From assembly GCA_001630475.1 (NCBI GenBank), contig KV419408.1, positions 62,001 to 126,000 on the forward strand: a stretch of DNA of 64,000 nt, in the 5' to 3' direction. Below are positions 46,828-57,668 of this stretch, in pieces. The notes beneath the pieces were generated by a model. That model worked only from the letters and a program-made list of their open reading frames with translations, made no database searches and had not been told where the DNA came from. Position numbers and translations under genes: made by a program. The DNA is from Sistotremastrum niveocremeum HHB9708. Lineage: Eukaryota > Basidiomycota > Agaricomycetes > Sistotremastrales > Sistotremastraceae. The stretch's first letter is position 1. The number at the start of each line of letters is the position of its first letter.

Positions 46828-46850
46828 TTTATTTATTTATTTATTTATTT
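46828..46850. repeat. (TTTA)n microsatellite
   Basis: Nearly six TTTA units in the short gap between the transcription factor start and the PPR gene stop. Probably slippage-prone 3' flank of the PPR gene. Confidence 0.9.
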
Positions 46851-46864
46851 CTCCGGCCCAAACC

Positions 46865-49264
46865 TTATTCCCCATCCGGCCTTATCCCGTCCTGATCGCC
46901 CATCTCCGCAAACATCGCCGACGCCCGCCTCCGCGTCGTCCAGCCGTGCTTGATCGCCTTTGCCACTCCGCTCCGGAGCTGTCCCCGCAGTGTCCGCTGC
47001 GTCATGCTCGTCCCGTCCACCTTGCCCGCCACAAACCGTCGCCAGAACTGGTACGCGAGCTCCGCCTGGTTCACCCCAAGACTCGCCCGCACACATCGTG
47101 CTCCCAGCGCCGGCGTCGCCACATGGTCCGTAAACTCCATCCGGCTCATCATCGCAAGCGCCCGTTCCAGCGTCTCCTTTGCCTCCACCGGCTGCTCGGC
47201 TTCTCCAGCCTGCCCGAACCGAAGCGACCTCTGCACAAGCGTATGGATCGCTCGAGACGACAACTGTCCAATGCCAACCTCTTGCGCCTTGTGCATCAGC
47301 ATCCCCACCAAAACGTCGTCCCCCTCCGTCGACGCCTCGTGCAGCAGTGCTCCAAAGTCGACCTTTTCCGGCTTCAACCCTCGGTCCAGCATCCGCTGCA
47401 TCATCCGCGCGGCTCGGCGCGGGTCTATCGCTGCCATCCCCGAAAGCATAACGCTTATGTCGTGCGCTTGAGGTATCATACCATGATCCAGCAATATCTT
47501 CATCGTCGCTAGTCCTTCCTCCACGTCTCCCAGTACAAAGTAGGCCCTCGACAAGGCATTGATATCGTGCCGCGTAGCTTTCTCCATCGGCCCTTTCACT
47601 TCAATGTGTTTTGAAATGATGAATCGCGCCAGCCGAATGCATTCCTCAGGACTGGGCATCTCCACGAGTTGGTTTTTGGTATCGATACGTTCGAGAAAAG
47701 GTTTCGCGTTGTCGTCTTCAGACTCGCCTGCCCTCGCATACGCACGCGTCTCGAGGTGCTTGAGTAGTTTGACCATCTTCAGCATGACCTTGGGCGAACC
47801 ATAGAGTGCCGTTCGCATAGCTAGACGATCATCGCTGAGCTTCTCTTTGCTCTCGTGTGCCGTATGTCTCTTCCATAATGCAAGAGCCGCCTCCCAGAAA
47901 CCGCGTTGGCAACACTGAGAGATGACCATCATGACGTCGTGGATGCTGAGGTTTCGGTCGTCGCGATAGAGGTGCTCGACGAGCACCTTGGCGCCTTGCA
48001 TATTATGCGCTCGCCCTAGAAAACTGTACAACAGCCATTCCACCGCTCTCCCCTTTGGTGGTGGGTACTGGCGTCTCTCCAAAATCTCAGGACGTCTGAG
48101 AAATTGGTAAACATCCATTGCCTGACGATATTGGTCCAGTTCCCAAGTGTGATCGTAAAACTTCCAGATTATATCATGTGGGATTTCTGGGAGCCATGTA
48201 TTCGATGCGCTATCCTTGAGAAGCTGGGCAGACAGCTTCAGCCCCTCATAAGATTTATCTGAGATAATGAATCGCAGAATCTGCGCGACAAAGGAGCCAA
48301 ATCCGCGCCTCAGACGGATGTCGTCTTCGGTTGCTTTGAAGGCCGTCCGTATATCTCCCAGTATGATGGTTTGCATGAGCGTGGCAGTCCGCCCATGCCA
48401 TCCCCAAGCCATGAGCGACCGAAGGAGACATTTGATGATGGTAAATCGAAAGTTGCCATCCTCCGAATCTTCGCGTTGCGCCGCGCCGGGTGCAATTCTA
48501 TCAGTCTCCACCAGTATTTGGAAGAAATCCAGGGCTCGTTCATCCTCTCCTCGGTTGAACATTAGATAAATGATATAACGAAAGGTCAACCAGGTATGAG
48601 GCTTGTGTATCCATCTGACGTCCGGGTCCACTGCATATTGCAGGTGCAGCGTTGCTACCGAGGGCTCGGACCGAAGCAAGATACGCATAGCGCGATCTAC
48701 GATAGGGTCATGGACATCAATTTGGGCAGGAGGGCCGTCCAGTACGGCTCGCGCAAACATGGCAAGGACACCCTTGGGAAGAGAGGTGATGTCATCGTTC
48801 GTACACTGGAGATACGCCCGAACGAGTGGGATGATATCCACATGGGCAACAGCAGATTTGGAGGTGAGGGATTCGAACAATAATCGCATTAATTTGGCTC
48901 TGCGTTCTGGAAGGAGCGCCTTTGATTCCACGAGGTCCAAGCCTATGGCACCTAATGTGGCTGCACTCTTCCATTTCGACGCCTGCGTGATGATATCGAG
49001 AAAGTCATCATCAGAGAAGGTCGAGATACGATCACGAGAGTCGACTCGGGTAGTCAGATACGTATCCAGCAGCGCGTGATGGAGGTGGGCCGATGAAGTG
49101 GCATTGTTCCGTCCACCGTCAGCGAGCGCGACGAACGAGGACGAAAGCGTTCTTCTCGATGCACATTGCAGAATTTGTCTATGATATTGCGCGAAAATAC
49201 GGCCGTGACAGGGAGCTGAACGATGTACTTTTGCGACTCCTCTGAGTGTCAGAGTCGCTGACAT
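46865..49264 (-). CDS. Mitochondrial pentatricopeptide-repeat-like protein
   Basis: Intronless 799-residue protein, ATG at 49264 (MSATLTLRGVAKVHRSAPCH) with an Arg-rich, Ser-rich leader (ASRRTLSSSF) that predicts mitochondrial import. Helical repeats fill the chain; the clearest PPR-type units are near residues 600-670: NALSRAYFVLGDVEEGLATM, KILLDHGMIPQAHDISVMLS and RRAARMMQRMLDRGLKPEKV, followed by GALLHEASTEGDDVLVGMLM. The spacing fits ~35-residue repeats. Fungal PPR proteins bind organelle RNA in processing, stability or translation; the target is unknown. About 200 bp separates its stop from the transcription factor start on the same strand. Confidence 0.78.
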   Translation of the reverse strand: MSATLTLRGVAKVHRSAPCHGRIFAQYHRQILQCASRRTLSSSFVALADGGRNNATSSAHLHHALLDTYLTTRVDSRDRISTFSDDDFLDIITQASKWKSAATLGAIGLDLVESKALLPERRAKLMRLLFESLTSKSAVAHVDIIPLVRAYLQCTNDDITSLPKGVLAMFARAVLDGPPAQIDVHDPIVDRAMRILLRSEPSVATLHLQYAVDPDVRWIHKPHTWLTFRYIIYLMFNRGEDERALDFFQILVETDRIAPGAAQREDSEDGNFRFTIIKCLLRSLMAWGWHGRTATLMQTIILGDIRTAFKATEDDIRLRRGFGSFVAQILRFIISDKSYEGLKLSAQLLKDSASNTWLPEIPHDIIWKFYDHTWELDQYRQAMDVYQFLRRPEILERRQYPPPKGRAVEWLLYSFLGRAHNMQGAKVLVEHLYRDDRNLSIHDVMMVISQCCQRGFWEAALALWKRHTAHESKEKLSDDRLAMRTALYGSPKVMLKMVKLLKHLETRAYARAGESEDDNAKPFLERIDTKNQLVEMPSPEECIRLARFIISKHIEVKGPMEKATRHDINALSRAYFVLGDVEEGLATMKILLDHGMIPQAHDISVMLSGMAAIDPRRAARMMQRMLDRGLKPEKVDFGALLHEASTEGDDVLVGMLMHKAQEVGIGQLSSRAIHTLVQRSLRFGQAGEAEQPVEAKETLERALAMMSRMEFTDHVATPALGARCVRASLGVNQAELAYQFWRRFVAGKVDGTSMTQRTLRGQLRSGVAKAIKHGWTTRRRASAMFAEMGDQDGIRPDGE

Positions 49265-50451
49265 AGAACATGGTTATTTTTTCCCGGCGAAAGCCGACGC
49301 GCCCTTCTGACGCAGCGACCCAGTTCAACGAAACAGGCTCTTCAACATCGTCATCTGAACGCAACCCGGGTTCGACTCGAATCTCTTGGCCTCACCGTAC
49401 CCGTACCCGTATTCTTCTGGTACTTGTTCAGAGAACGAATTGGGTCTGATGACCACATTACGAAGCCACATGTCAGGCAAGCCAACTGGCTAACAGGCTT
49501 CGCGCACTTCTATTGAAAGCCGCCGGCATAGAATCGGAGCAGCGACGGCCCATGGTCGGATACTCTTTGGAATGTCTGTTCGCAATGTTTGGATCGCAAT
49601 AGCCGGTGTCTAGTGATCGTTCACAGATCGACGCACCAGATCTCAGTCAATCGAGCAATCAGACTCTTCTCCGAAACCTGGAAGACTCCGTTCCCCGAGC
49701 GTAGAATGGGCGACAAAGTTCCGCCGATGTTCTGGATGCTGGAGATGGCTATCGCTAGCTCACGTGGCCCAATTAGTCTCGCTGCTTCTGCTTTTGGCCA
49801 GTTGCTAGAAAACGCCAAAGCGTCAAAAGTTTCAGACCCTCGAGGCGCTAGCTCCGTAGAACTCATTGGCAACACTGTCTCTTGGACGGAGCTCCTTGCG
49901 AATCTGGACCCTCTGGGGTATGCCTCCGACGTCCATGTTTGCACGAACGGGTACTTGCCCGCACAACCATTGCAAGAGTCTTCAGGATTCGGTGATAAGC
50001 TTCGACCGGTCCTTTTACTAGGCTGCAATTCAGTCCCACTTTTTGGCTTTCTGATTATCCCGAGCAAACACCCGTGATACGACTGGGTGACTTCTCTGAC
50101 AGGGCGTATCCGTTTACTTGGATATCGATCCTAGATTGAATTGAGTGGTTATATTAGACGTCGTGAGGCAATTAATACTAGAACGTACGACGCCCCATAC
50201 CTTCTCTGGCTTGAATTCTGACCCTGTAATCCAAATTTGTTTCTTCCCCTCCACAAAAAAAACATGAATTGTGAAATCGGTCACCAGCTCATCTGAAATC
50301 GTGAGCCGGGATGCGTGCGAACTTTCGGAAGCAGTTCACATCCGGTATAGCCGAGCGGCCGGAGTCTGAATTAGAGTTGGCAACCCGGCCGATTGGACTC
50401 CGCCTCGTGAGTTCCGCGGGTTGTGAACGGCGGCTTGGGCTTGTCTTCACT
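49265..50451. other. Gene-poor stretch between PPR gene and coiled-coil gene
   Basis: About 1.2 kb upstream of both divergent genes. It contains two overlapping open stretches on opposite strands near 49570-50077, described separately. A tRNA-like GGTTCGACTCG near 49369 was checked and does not form a T arm. Confidence 0.45.
49572..50077 (+). CDS. Doubtful small hypothetical gene
   Basis: Low-confidence model: ATG at 49572 (MSVRNVWIAIA), then a short possible intron near 49606-49648, then an open stretch running to 50077 (RLFSETWKTPFPERRMGD ... GFLIIPSKHP). No family recognised. The opposite strand is also open over 49621-50067, so this may be chance. Kept because the stretch is long for this region and no other gene claims it. 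Confidence 0.2.
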
Positions 50452-51537
50452 ATGATGCCCTATGATCATGAATACGACGGCGCGGACATTGCAAGGCTCT
50501 GGAATCTGGTCACCGAGTTTTCTGAACAACTGAACCAAATCAAGAACCTTGTGGCATCGTTGCAGGCTCAGGCTCATGACTTGAAAGTAAATCTTGGCTA
50601 CGATGAATCCCGGACAAGCGTGCTGACGTTGACAAGATGCAAGCGCTTCATTCTGAGACTGGATTTGTGCTTAGGAGGTTCATTTTGAGATTTTGTTCTG
50701 ATACCAGACTGACGAACTAACTCCAGGTTTAACACGAATATGTCGAAAGGCATCCTTGTTCTCTGGCGACGAGAAAATTGAATCGCTGATTGCATCTCAG
50801 AATTGTTCGAGACGGAAGTCTCTCGCATGAACGGAATGCTTGCCGAAGAGAATCAGTCTCTTCAACATGACAACAAGCAGTTGAGCCTGCTGCTTAAGGA
50901 GTACGAGCAGACACTGGAGTCGGTTATGGGAAGATTTCGAAGCCGAGCAGTGAGTTTCTCCTTTTTTCCGGATGAACGCGAACTGAGTAGTGTTATATAG
51001 CATGAAGCGCAAATCCACGAACTATCGATAACGCGACACTACGAACGTCTGGTGCTATCACGTGAAACAGCGGATTTGACGCAGGAGCTCGCGAATGCCA
51101 CGAATGCCTCACTGGTGATGTCGCGCCTGTCTAGTTCTCTGCGGGCAGCGCTACGCTTGGAAGGCGGCGAGGAGCCTGAATCTGAAGGACCACGGTCTGA
51201 AGATCTTCTTGACGAAGGACGTGGATACAAAGGGCCAGATACGGAGACAGAAGTGGACTGGGCACTTGAAAGAGAGTGCGAGTTGGTGAGGCTAGAAAAG
51301 GAAAACGAGGAGCTACGTCGAATGCTTGGAGTTGGTGCTGAAGGCCTTCAAGAAAGGATCGCTGCCAAACAAATCATTGCTCCTCGCAATGCACACCTTG
51401 AACTGCGGAAGAACAGGCGGAGAGTGACTGGGTCGTCGAGCATAGGCTTTGGATTGCAACGGAGCTCTAGCGGATGGTCAGAACGAGAGCAGTGGCCTGA
51501 ATCTGGTCAGGAGCAGCCACGACAGTTTCAGATGTGA
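50452..51537 (+). CDS. Coiled-coil protein, possibly SIKE/FGFR1OP2-like
   Basis: Start chosen at ATG 50452 (MMPYDHEYDGADIARLWN); an upstream in-frame ATG at 50311 is less likely. Small exons join to read LNQIKNLVASLQAQAHDLK, MQALHSETGFVLRR, FNTNMSK and ELFETEVSRMNGMLAEENQS, then QHDNKQLSLLLKEYEQTLES. The chain is a long coiled coil with heptads, a Glu-rich middle, another coiled part (ERECELVRLEKENEELRRML) and a disordered basic tail. The intron at 50750-50800 would need a GC donor (GCATCC), which is weak. The block EENQSLQHDNKQLSLLLKEY resembles SIKE/FGFR1OP2 proteins of the STRIPAK complex, but that link is tentative. Confidence 0.7.
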
Positions 51538-51751
51538 TTGATTCTTGTGTACTGGTATATTCATTAAATTAATTGATTTTCTATCGACATTTGCTGGTTG
51601 GCGGCTAAGGGTGAGAAAATGGAAGGATAGAGAGGAACCGAGGAAGGCGGTGACGAAGGCGTCGCCCTGGCTCTACACTTTTTGGTAACAAGGCCACGGA
51701 ATGAACTTGGTACTAGCTCTCTGTCGCGTACGTCGCTGATCGACTTGATAA

Positions 51752-54700
51752 ATGCCCTCCCTCGACGCTGCTAACGGTCCCAAACATGGCACCCCGCACT
51801 CGTTCTTCTCGCACTCTCCGCCGCCTTCACCTGTGGCATCGCCGACCACATCTCGTTTCTCTCAATTCTCGGAGACGCTTGCTTCTCTTACCGGCCGCAC
51901 AAGACCGTCGTCTAGGCACAGCGTACAGAATAGCGACGCTCTCGTAACAAAGGCACGGCGGCAAAGTCGCGACGAGATTCGGCGAGAGCATTCGCCACAG
52001 TATTCGGATACTTGGCGACTAGGTATGACTGTCTTGTAAAATGTTGTTATCGAGGCCTTATATCTCTCAGACTCTGATCCTTTCGCGCCATCATTCAAGC
52101 CAGTGGATGTACAACCCAATGGCGACGCCGAGTCCTCCTGGACCTCGGTCACCTGGAACCCAGATGTTCGACGAAGAAGAACAAGAGTCTCCTTGCTGTC
52201 TACTGCGGCGGACAGTATACTATCCAGAACAAGATCACGCAATAAAAACAGACCAGGTCCTCCTCGATCGTCACAGGATGTGTCGAGGGATGATATCCTG
52301 GACATCAGCCGTTCTGGACTGACGCTCAGCGAGGAGGAAGAGAGAGAAAGAGAGCGTCTTCGAGAAGCTGCGGCACAGAGCATTGGGCTGACGGCAGCTA
52401 GCTCGAGCGAGGACCTCGTCATTCCAACACCATCACAGGACGGCTTCATGGAACCTCGAGAGCCAAAGTTTTCCGATGGCGGAGGCACATTACGTTCGAG
52501 CAATGGATTTCTCTCCGCAGAGACGCTTGATCATGTGAGCCAATTCCATCGCACCAATGGTCAGCGAGAATTCCCTGTGCAGGATCAGACTGCACATGCT
52601 CCTTCAAAACCATTACCAAACTATCCCACTAGCTTCCGGGCGATTTCAGGGCGCAAAATTAATCGTTCATCCGTCCTTCCCAAATACTATCCCTCTAATT
52701 CGACTCTATCTCAGTTACTCGGCCGATCTCGCAACTGGAAATTAAGATACATCTGTCTATCCTCGCCGACAGCAGACAGCCCGGGGCCGTCTTATCTTCA
52801 CGTCTTCAAAAACTCTACCCCAGATCCTGGGGATTTGGAAGTCAACAGAATGGAGATAAACGATGATAGCGTGGTGTTCGTAGCAGACGAAGATGTGGGT
52901 GGAAGATCATCTACATTGCGTGTTGGTGGTCATGATCTCAGTGATGCCGGCGTGGGTAAGGACAGAAACCCCAAGCCGTCGCCGCAACATGTACCCGGAG
53001 CTCCTGGGAAAGTGCATTTGTGGGTACTACATATTGTCGATCCAAAAGAGATGCAAGGATGGATCGCAGACGTGAAAACGGCCATTCTGAGGCAGAGGTC
53101 CGTGTTTGGTGACATGTACTCTTCGCTTTATTGTATTGATATCTTTCTGGCCGTAGAACTCAAGCAGCTGGTATGACCTTCGTCAGCCCTGACATCCTGG
53201 GAAATGACTCCAGAGGGCCCGGAGATATTGACTTGGCTCTGACCATCAGGGCCCACAAGCATTCGTCGGCTCAATACATATCCAGCCATGTTCCAATCGA
53301 CAAGCCTGAGCATGCCATAAAAGGTGCTTCGACTTCTGAATTCTTCATTCAGTCTTCCGCGTCTGCGTTGAAGGCAGACGATAAGACTTCAAAAGGTCGA
53401 TCTCCGTCGCCTAGATCGGTCAGAGGACCCACACCTGAAGTAGTCAATGGCTCTCATTTAACGCTCGCGCAAACGCAAGATATCCCCAGGGCTCGAAGGT
53501 CAAATGTGTTGAGTTTCTTCCGTTCTGGGTCCACATCTGCAAGCGCTGTCCCATCTCTTCATCTTTCACCCCCGAGGACCCCAATCTCTATCGTGGCATC
53601 CCCAACACCACAATGGGCAGTAGCACAACCTACTGCAGAGTTCCTACAGCGACCACTCATCAGTGAGGAGGAGCGCGAACGGATCGATAGCGAAGTACGA
53701 GCGCAGGTCGAGAACGACGCGAATGGAAATTTCGGTGGCATCTCTACAGAGTCGGATCGTCAAGAACCGTCACAAGCGCTGTTGTCAGTAACAGAGACGA
53801 TGTTATCTTCTGAGCATCCCAATGTCGATGTCGACTTTTTAGATGATAACCGAGAAGATGCGAAAGATCTCAATTCGAATCTTGGCGCCTCGGCGCCTCA
53901 GGATCGGCCTCATTCATTCGAGTCCTCTCACTCAACAGCCAAATCTGATAAAGATCATGGTCGGGATGTTGAACATTCTAACAGTGGCCTCCGCCGCTTT
54001 TCCGGGGCTCTACCGAAGATGCTGGCCCCGCCCACAGGCCCACCTCCGGGACCCCCAGAAAGTGCGGCCGATAATGATAACCAAGATCTCAATTATTCTC
54101 GGAAAATAACATCGTCAGCTTCGAGTTCGGGAATTCCTGGACACGGCGGTCGACAGACTGGATTTGCACTAGTCCGATTTGGAACCAAGTCCAGATCATC
54201 AGCACCTCCTCCGCCCCGTCCCCCTCCCGAGGCTGCATTACCTCCGACGCCGATCTCTCATCCGCCGTCGGAACCTGCATCGAACGAGGCCCCGTCCAAG
54301 AAACCTGCTCCAGTGCTGTCGTCCTTCCGCCACCGTCGGTCGGGGAGTACAGGCAACGCGCCTTCACGGAAAAAGACGTTCAGCCCACCTCCGCCTATCC
54401 TCGCACCGCCGTTGGGACCCCTTCCACCAACACCCGAAGCTGCCCCAGCAAATCGAGTGTCGTCTTTCAAGGAACGATTAAGGATGAACTCTGATCCGTC
54501 TTCGCGCCCATCCTCTTATCAACACCCGCCTTCACGAATGATGCACCCATTCGGAATGCCCCTTTCTGCTACTGACGGTGGATTTCTGTCCGATCCTTTC
54601 CTTTATTCTCCTGTCCTCCACGAACGCCCACTCGAAGATGATACAGATCTGTCTTTTCCTCGCAGCCTGCCCCAGCGCATACAGCAACCTCAGTCTCCCG

Positions 54701-54846
54701 GCCCTGAAGTGGTCAGTCCAGACCCTTCGCCAGCAAGTAGCGAGCCAATGCCCTTGAGTCCTCCTCCTCGACGGTCGCGTCGGTCCATAGGCGTTTCTCG
54801 AGATCCTGATAGGATTGGGTCAACTACTGCTGATAATTACTTTTGA
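51752..54846 (+). CDS. PH-domain protein with long Pro/Ser-rich tail
   Basis: Start ATG at 51752 (MPSLDAANGPKHGTPHSFFS). An intron at about 52024-52070 joins WRL-DSDPFAPSFKPVDVQP. A PH domain follows a Ser-rich region: RNWKLRYICLSSPTADSPGP, SYLHVFKNSTPDPGDLEVNR, MEINDDSVVFVADEDVGGRS, KVHLWVLHIVDPKEMQGWIA and DVKTAILRQR. A second intron at about 53100-53159 joins RQR to TQAAGMTFVSP. The rest is disordered, with polyproline stretches (PPPPRPPPEAALPPTP, SPPPPILAPPLGPLPPTP) that would bind SH3, WW or profilin partners. It likely connects membrane phosphoinositides with actin or signalling partners; unnamed. Confidence 0.8.
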
Positions 54847-55179
54847 GGTCGAACCTCATGCTGCTTTTCCCATACCTCTTACACCTTACTTTCCAAGTCC
54901 CGCATTGAATATCTGTCATACGCCACTCTGTAGCCTTTGAAGCTCACTCATCATATACCACATGTCATCATTCTGTATTATGTATCTTGGATAAAATTAG
55001 ATTCCGTTTCCTAGATTAGTTCAAACATACCCTTTTATAGGGCAGCCTCGCCGTTTAGATCCGATATGTCCAGCTAGGGTTCCCGATGTCAAGACTGAAG
55101 CTCTTGAAACTGGCCCATCCCATTCGTAGCATACATGCTTTAGAAAGAAGCTCTCTACGTCGAACGAGCGTTAACGAAA
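54847..55179. other. Intergenic region upstream of the alginate-lyase-fold gene
   Basis: About 330 bp. It has a TATA-like CTTTTATAGG near 55032, roughly 145 bp upstream of the next ATG. An open stretch on the minus strand (55055-55459) overlaps this and the first exons of the next gene and is rejected. Confidence 0.4.
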
Positions 55180-57479
55180 ATGCGTATTCCTCTGTTTGTC
55201 CTGCGTTTGACGACTTTTGGAGCTCTGTTCTGCCCTCAATGGACTCGAGGTCGGCGTCTTTTTTCAGTGGTCTTCCTCTTGCTGATCCTTCGAACAACCA
55301 GCCGACCCGAACGACTGGGTTAATCCACGTTATGTCTTGGCCACCAAAGCTGGCGACCCCACCACGGCAAGTGCTCAGCAAGGTATAATCTCCAATGCAG
55401 CGAAGACAGCGAAAGGTGGCCCCTGGAGTGGGTGTTGCAACCTCTGACTTCTTGATCATCTCAATTTACGAAATGCAGTGGTCACCACGTCCAAAGATGC
55501 ACCTCCAAGCAATAACCTGCACGACTACTTGAGCTGGGCACCTTAGTGAGGATATTGTTTACCGCCCTCGTCGCGCTTTTAACGAGTGCGAAAGTCATTG
55601 GCCAAACTGCAACTGGTGTCCAAAGGGCTCCAAGATGTTTGTAGAGTCTTCTGAACAAGACCAGAGCAACGCAGAAGTCTCTCCAGTCGATCACGGCTCG
55701 GATTTGATCGACCATCTCGATCCCGATCTAGCCGGAGCGGGTGCACTCCAAAACGCAATGGAGTTTCATCCGGGAATGGAACACGATCTGCTAAAGCGAA
55801 CCTCGGTTACAGACGAGCTTGACTGGAGCCTTGGACTGGGCAACTGGACAGACGATTTTGTTGGCCAAAACGACGGCCTCGACGCTGGTGAGTTCCTCCT
55901 CATGATGATATTTATTGCACTGCTGATCGACTCGCATATAAGCACTTCCACCCGTGTCAATAGCTGATGGAATCCCTGTCCTGGCACCCCCACCTTCGTC
56001 GGCCACTGCGTCCACGCAAACAACCGATTCTGAACCATCTTCAAGTTCAGTAGAGGAGAGTAACTCCACCTCAGAGACCACGACTCCCACCGGAGCATAT
56101 CTGCATCCTATGACGAATAAAAAGCAAAACCCCTGCACCCCTTCACCTACTAAAACTCTGAGTCCCAGTGCCAGTAAGTTTCAATTGGTTTAACGTCATT
56201 TTCTGAGACCTGAGATGGAAAAGCCTGGACTAGCTGTGACTACGTCCCGCGAGACGGCCAAGTCAATCCCGATGTGAGAACTCTGAACGGCGCCTCCGAT
56301 ATCAACGCAGTATCACAGTCGGTCCTGTATAATGCCATAGCGTATGCGCTGACTCGTCAAAGCACATACTCCTCAAACGCCGCTCTGTTCCTGGAGCGAT
56401 TTTTCTTTGACAAAGCCACTTTTATGAATCCGAATGTCAACTATGGGCAAGTCGTCCGTGGTCCTGGAACTCAAACAGGGTCATATATGGGCATTGTCGA
56501 TCTTCGTGGCATGGTCAAAGTCTCGAACGCCGTGATGATTCTCAGAGGCATCAAGAGTCCTGACTGGACTGCAGCGAAAGATTCTGCTATGGTGTCCTGG
56601 GCAAAATCGTATATTAAATGGCTTCAGACCAGTGACCTAGGGGTACATGCTCAGGGTGCTAAAAAGTAATCTTGGTCCTATGGGATCAAATCGACACTTA
56701 CATGTATTCCTAGCAACCACGGTACCTTCTACTACAGCCAGTTGGCTGCAATACAGCTTCTCAGTGGAGACCAAAAGGGAGCCGCAACTTCTCTTCATAC
56801 GTATTTCACCGGGCCTTATATGGAGCAGATTGTGGCCTCGGGAGAACAAGTGAGTTTGTTTCAGAGCTTGTGTAAATTTAATGCTGACTGATAACCCAGC
56901 CTCTTGAGGCCGTGAGGACTCGTCCCTTCCATTATCGATGCTTTAACATCGAGGCTATGCTTGTGAGCCGTCTTAAATATTCATCAGTTCATGTTGACAG
57001 GAGCCATCTAGACAAATGCTAAACTTGGCGATCAACTGGGCATGAATTATTGGACGTTCAAGACGAAATATGGGGCGACGATTCAGACTGCAATCAACTA
57101 CGTCATGAGTTTGAATCCTGGTAAAGAAGACGGTTCAGAGGCATACCCGCATGTCGCTGCTGCAGCCGCTGCGTATGGAGATCCACAGAAAAAGTATATC
57201 AATTACCTCCGATCGAAATCGTCGTCGTATACGAGCCAGTCTTTCTGGTATTACGACCAACCCCATGCCTTTGATGCCACGCCGTCCACGTCTCCTCTTC
57301 ACAATCGCGGAGACTTGGATGTGGCTGGTGAAGACCCACTCCCCTCATCTGGTGCATCGGCAGTACAAAATGCGGAAAACTGCCCCCCAGTCTTTGGAGA
57401 CAGCGATAGCATCGAGCTTGATGTTGGGATATCAGTGACTTGTGATATTTTGGAGCCGTATTATCCAAAGACGATGTAG
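55180..57479 (+). CDS. Secreted alginate-lyase-fold protein with large internal insert
   Basis: Start ATG at 55180 (MRIPLFVLRLTTFGALF), a signal peptide. An intron joins to RADPNDWVNPRYVLATKAGD, then SAQQGIISNAAKTAKGGPWS, NNLHDYLSWAPYHWPNCNWC, CDYVPRDGQVNPDVRTLNGA, QSVLYNAIAYALTRQSTYSS, FLERFFFDKATFMNPNVNYG and GAKNNHGTFYYSQLAAIQLL, where the NNHGTFY block holds the expected catalytic Asn/His. The last exons include RTRPFHYRCFNIEAML and LGMNYWTFKTKYGATIQTAI. A poorly conserved, Ser/Thr/Pro/Asp-rich insert of roughly 170 residues lies between WCPKGSKMF and TSCDYV. About eight introns. The family cleaves polyuronates or related glycans by beta-elimination; substrate unknown. Confidence 0.85.
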
Positions 57480-57668
57480 AAGAAATGTACTGTAGCATTG
57501 ATCGAACGGGTAGCACGTAAATAAGGGGCATTCACCCGGAGGATGTCAACAACCCTAAACACTCTTCATTACACCGACCTCCACCTGCAGCTGCGGCACT
57601 CCCTCTGCGATAACATTTCGCTCCGACACGACCCACCTTATCATCAATCCCGCCAACGTTAATATTCA

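Noticed and set aside
49355-49400. tRNA-like B-box (GGTTCGACTCG)
   Set aside because: The flanking bases do not pair as a T arm and no matching acceptor stem or A box was found.
50330-50400. tRNA-like GGTATAGCCGAGCGGCC
   Set aside because: No B box follows at the right distance and no cloverleaf can be drawn.
55055-55459. 134-residue open stretch on the minus strand
   Set aside because: It lies antisense to the well-supported first exons of the alginate-lyase-fold gene (signal peptide and DPNDWVNPRYVLATK).
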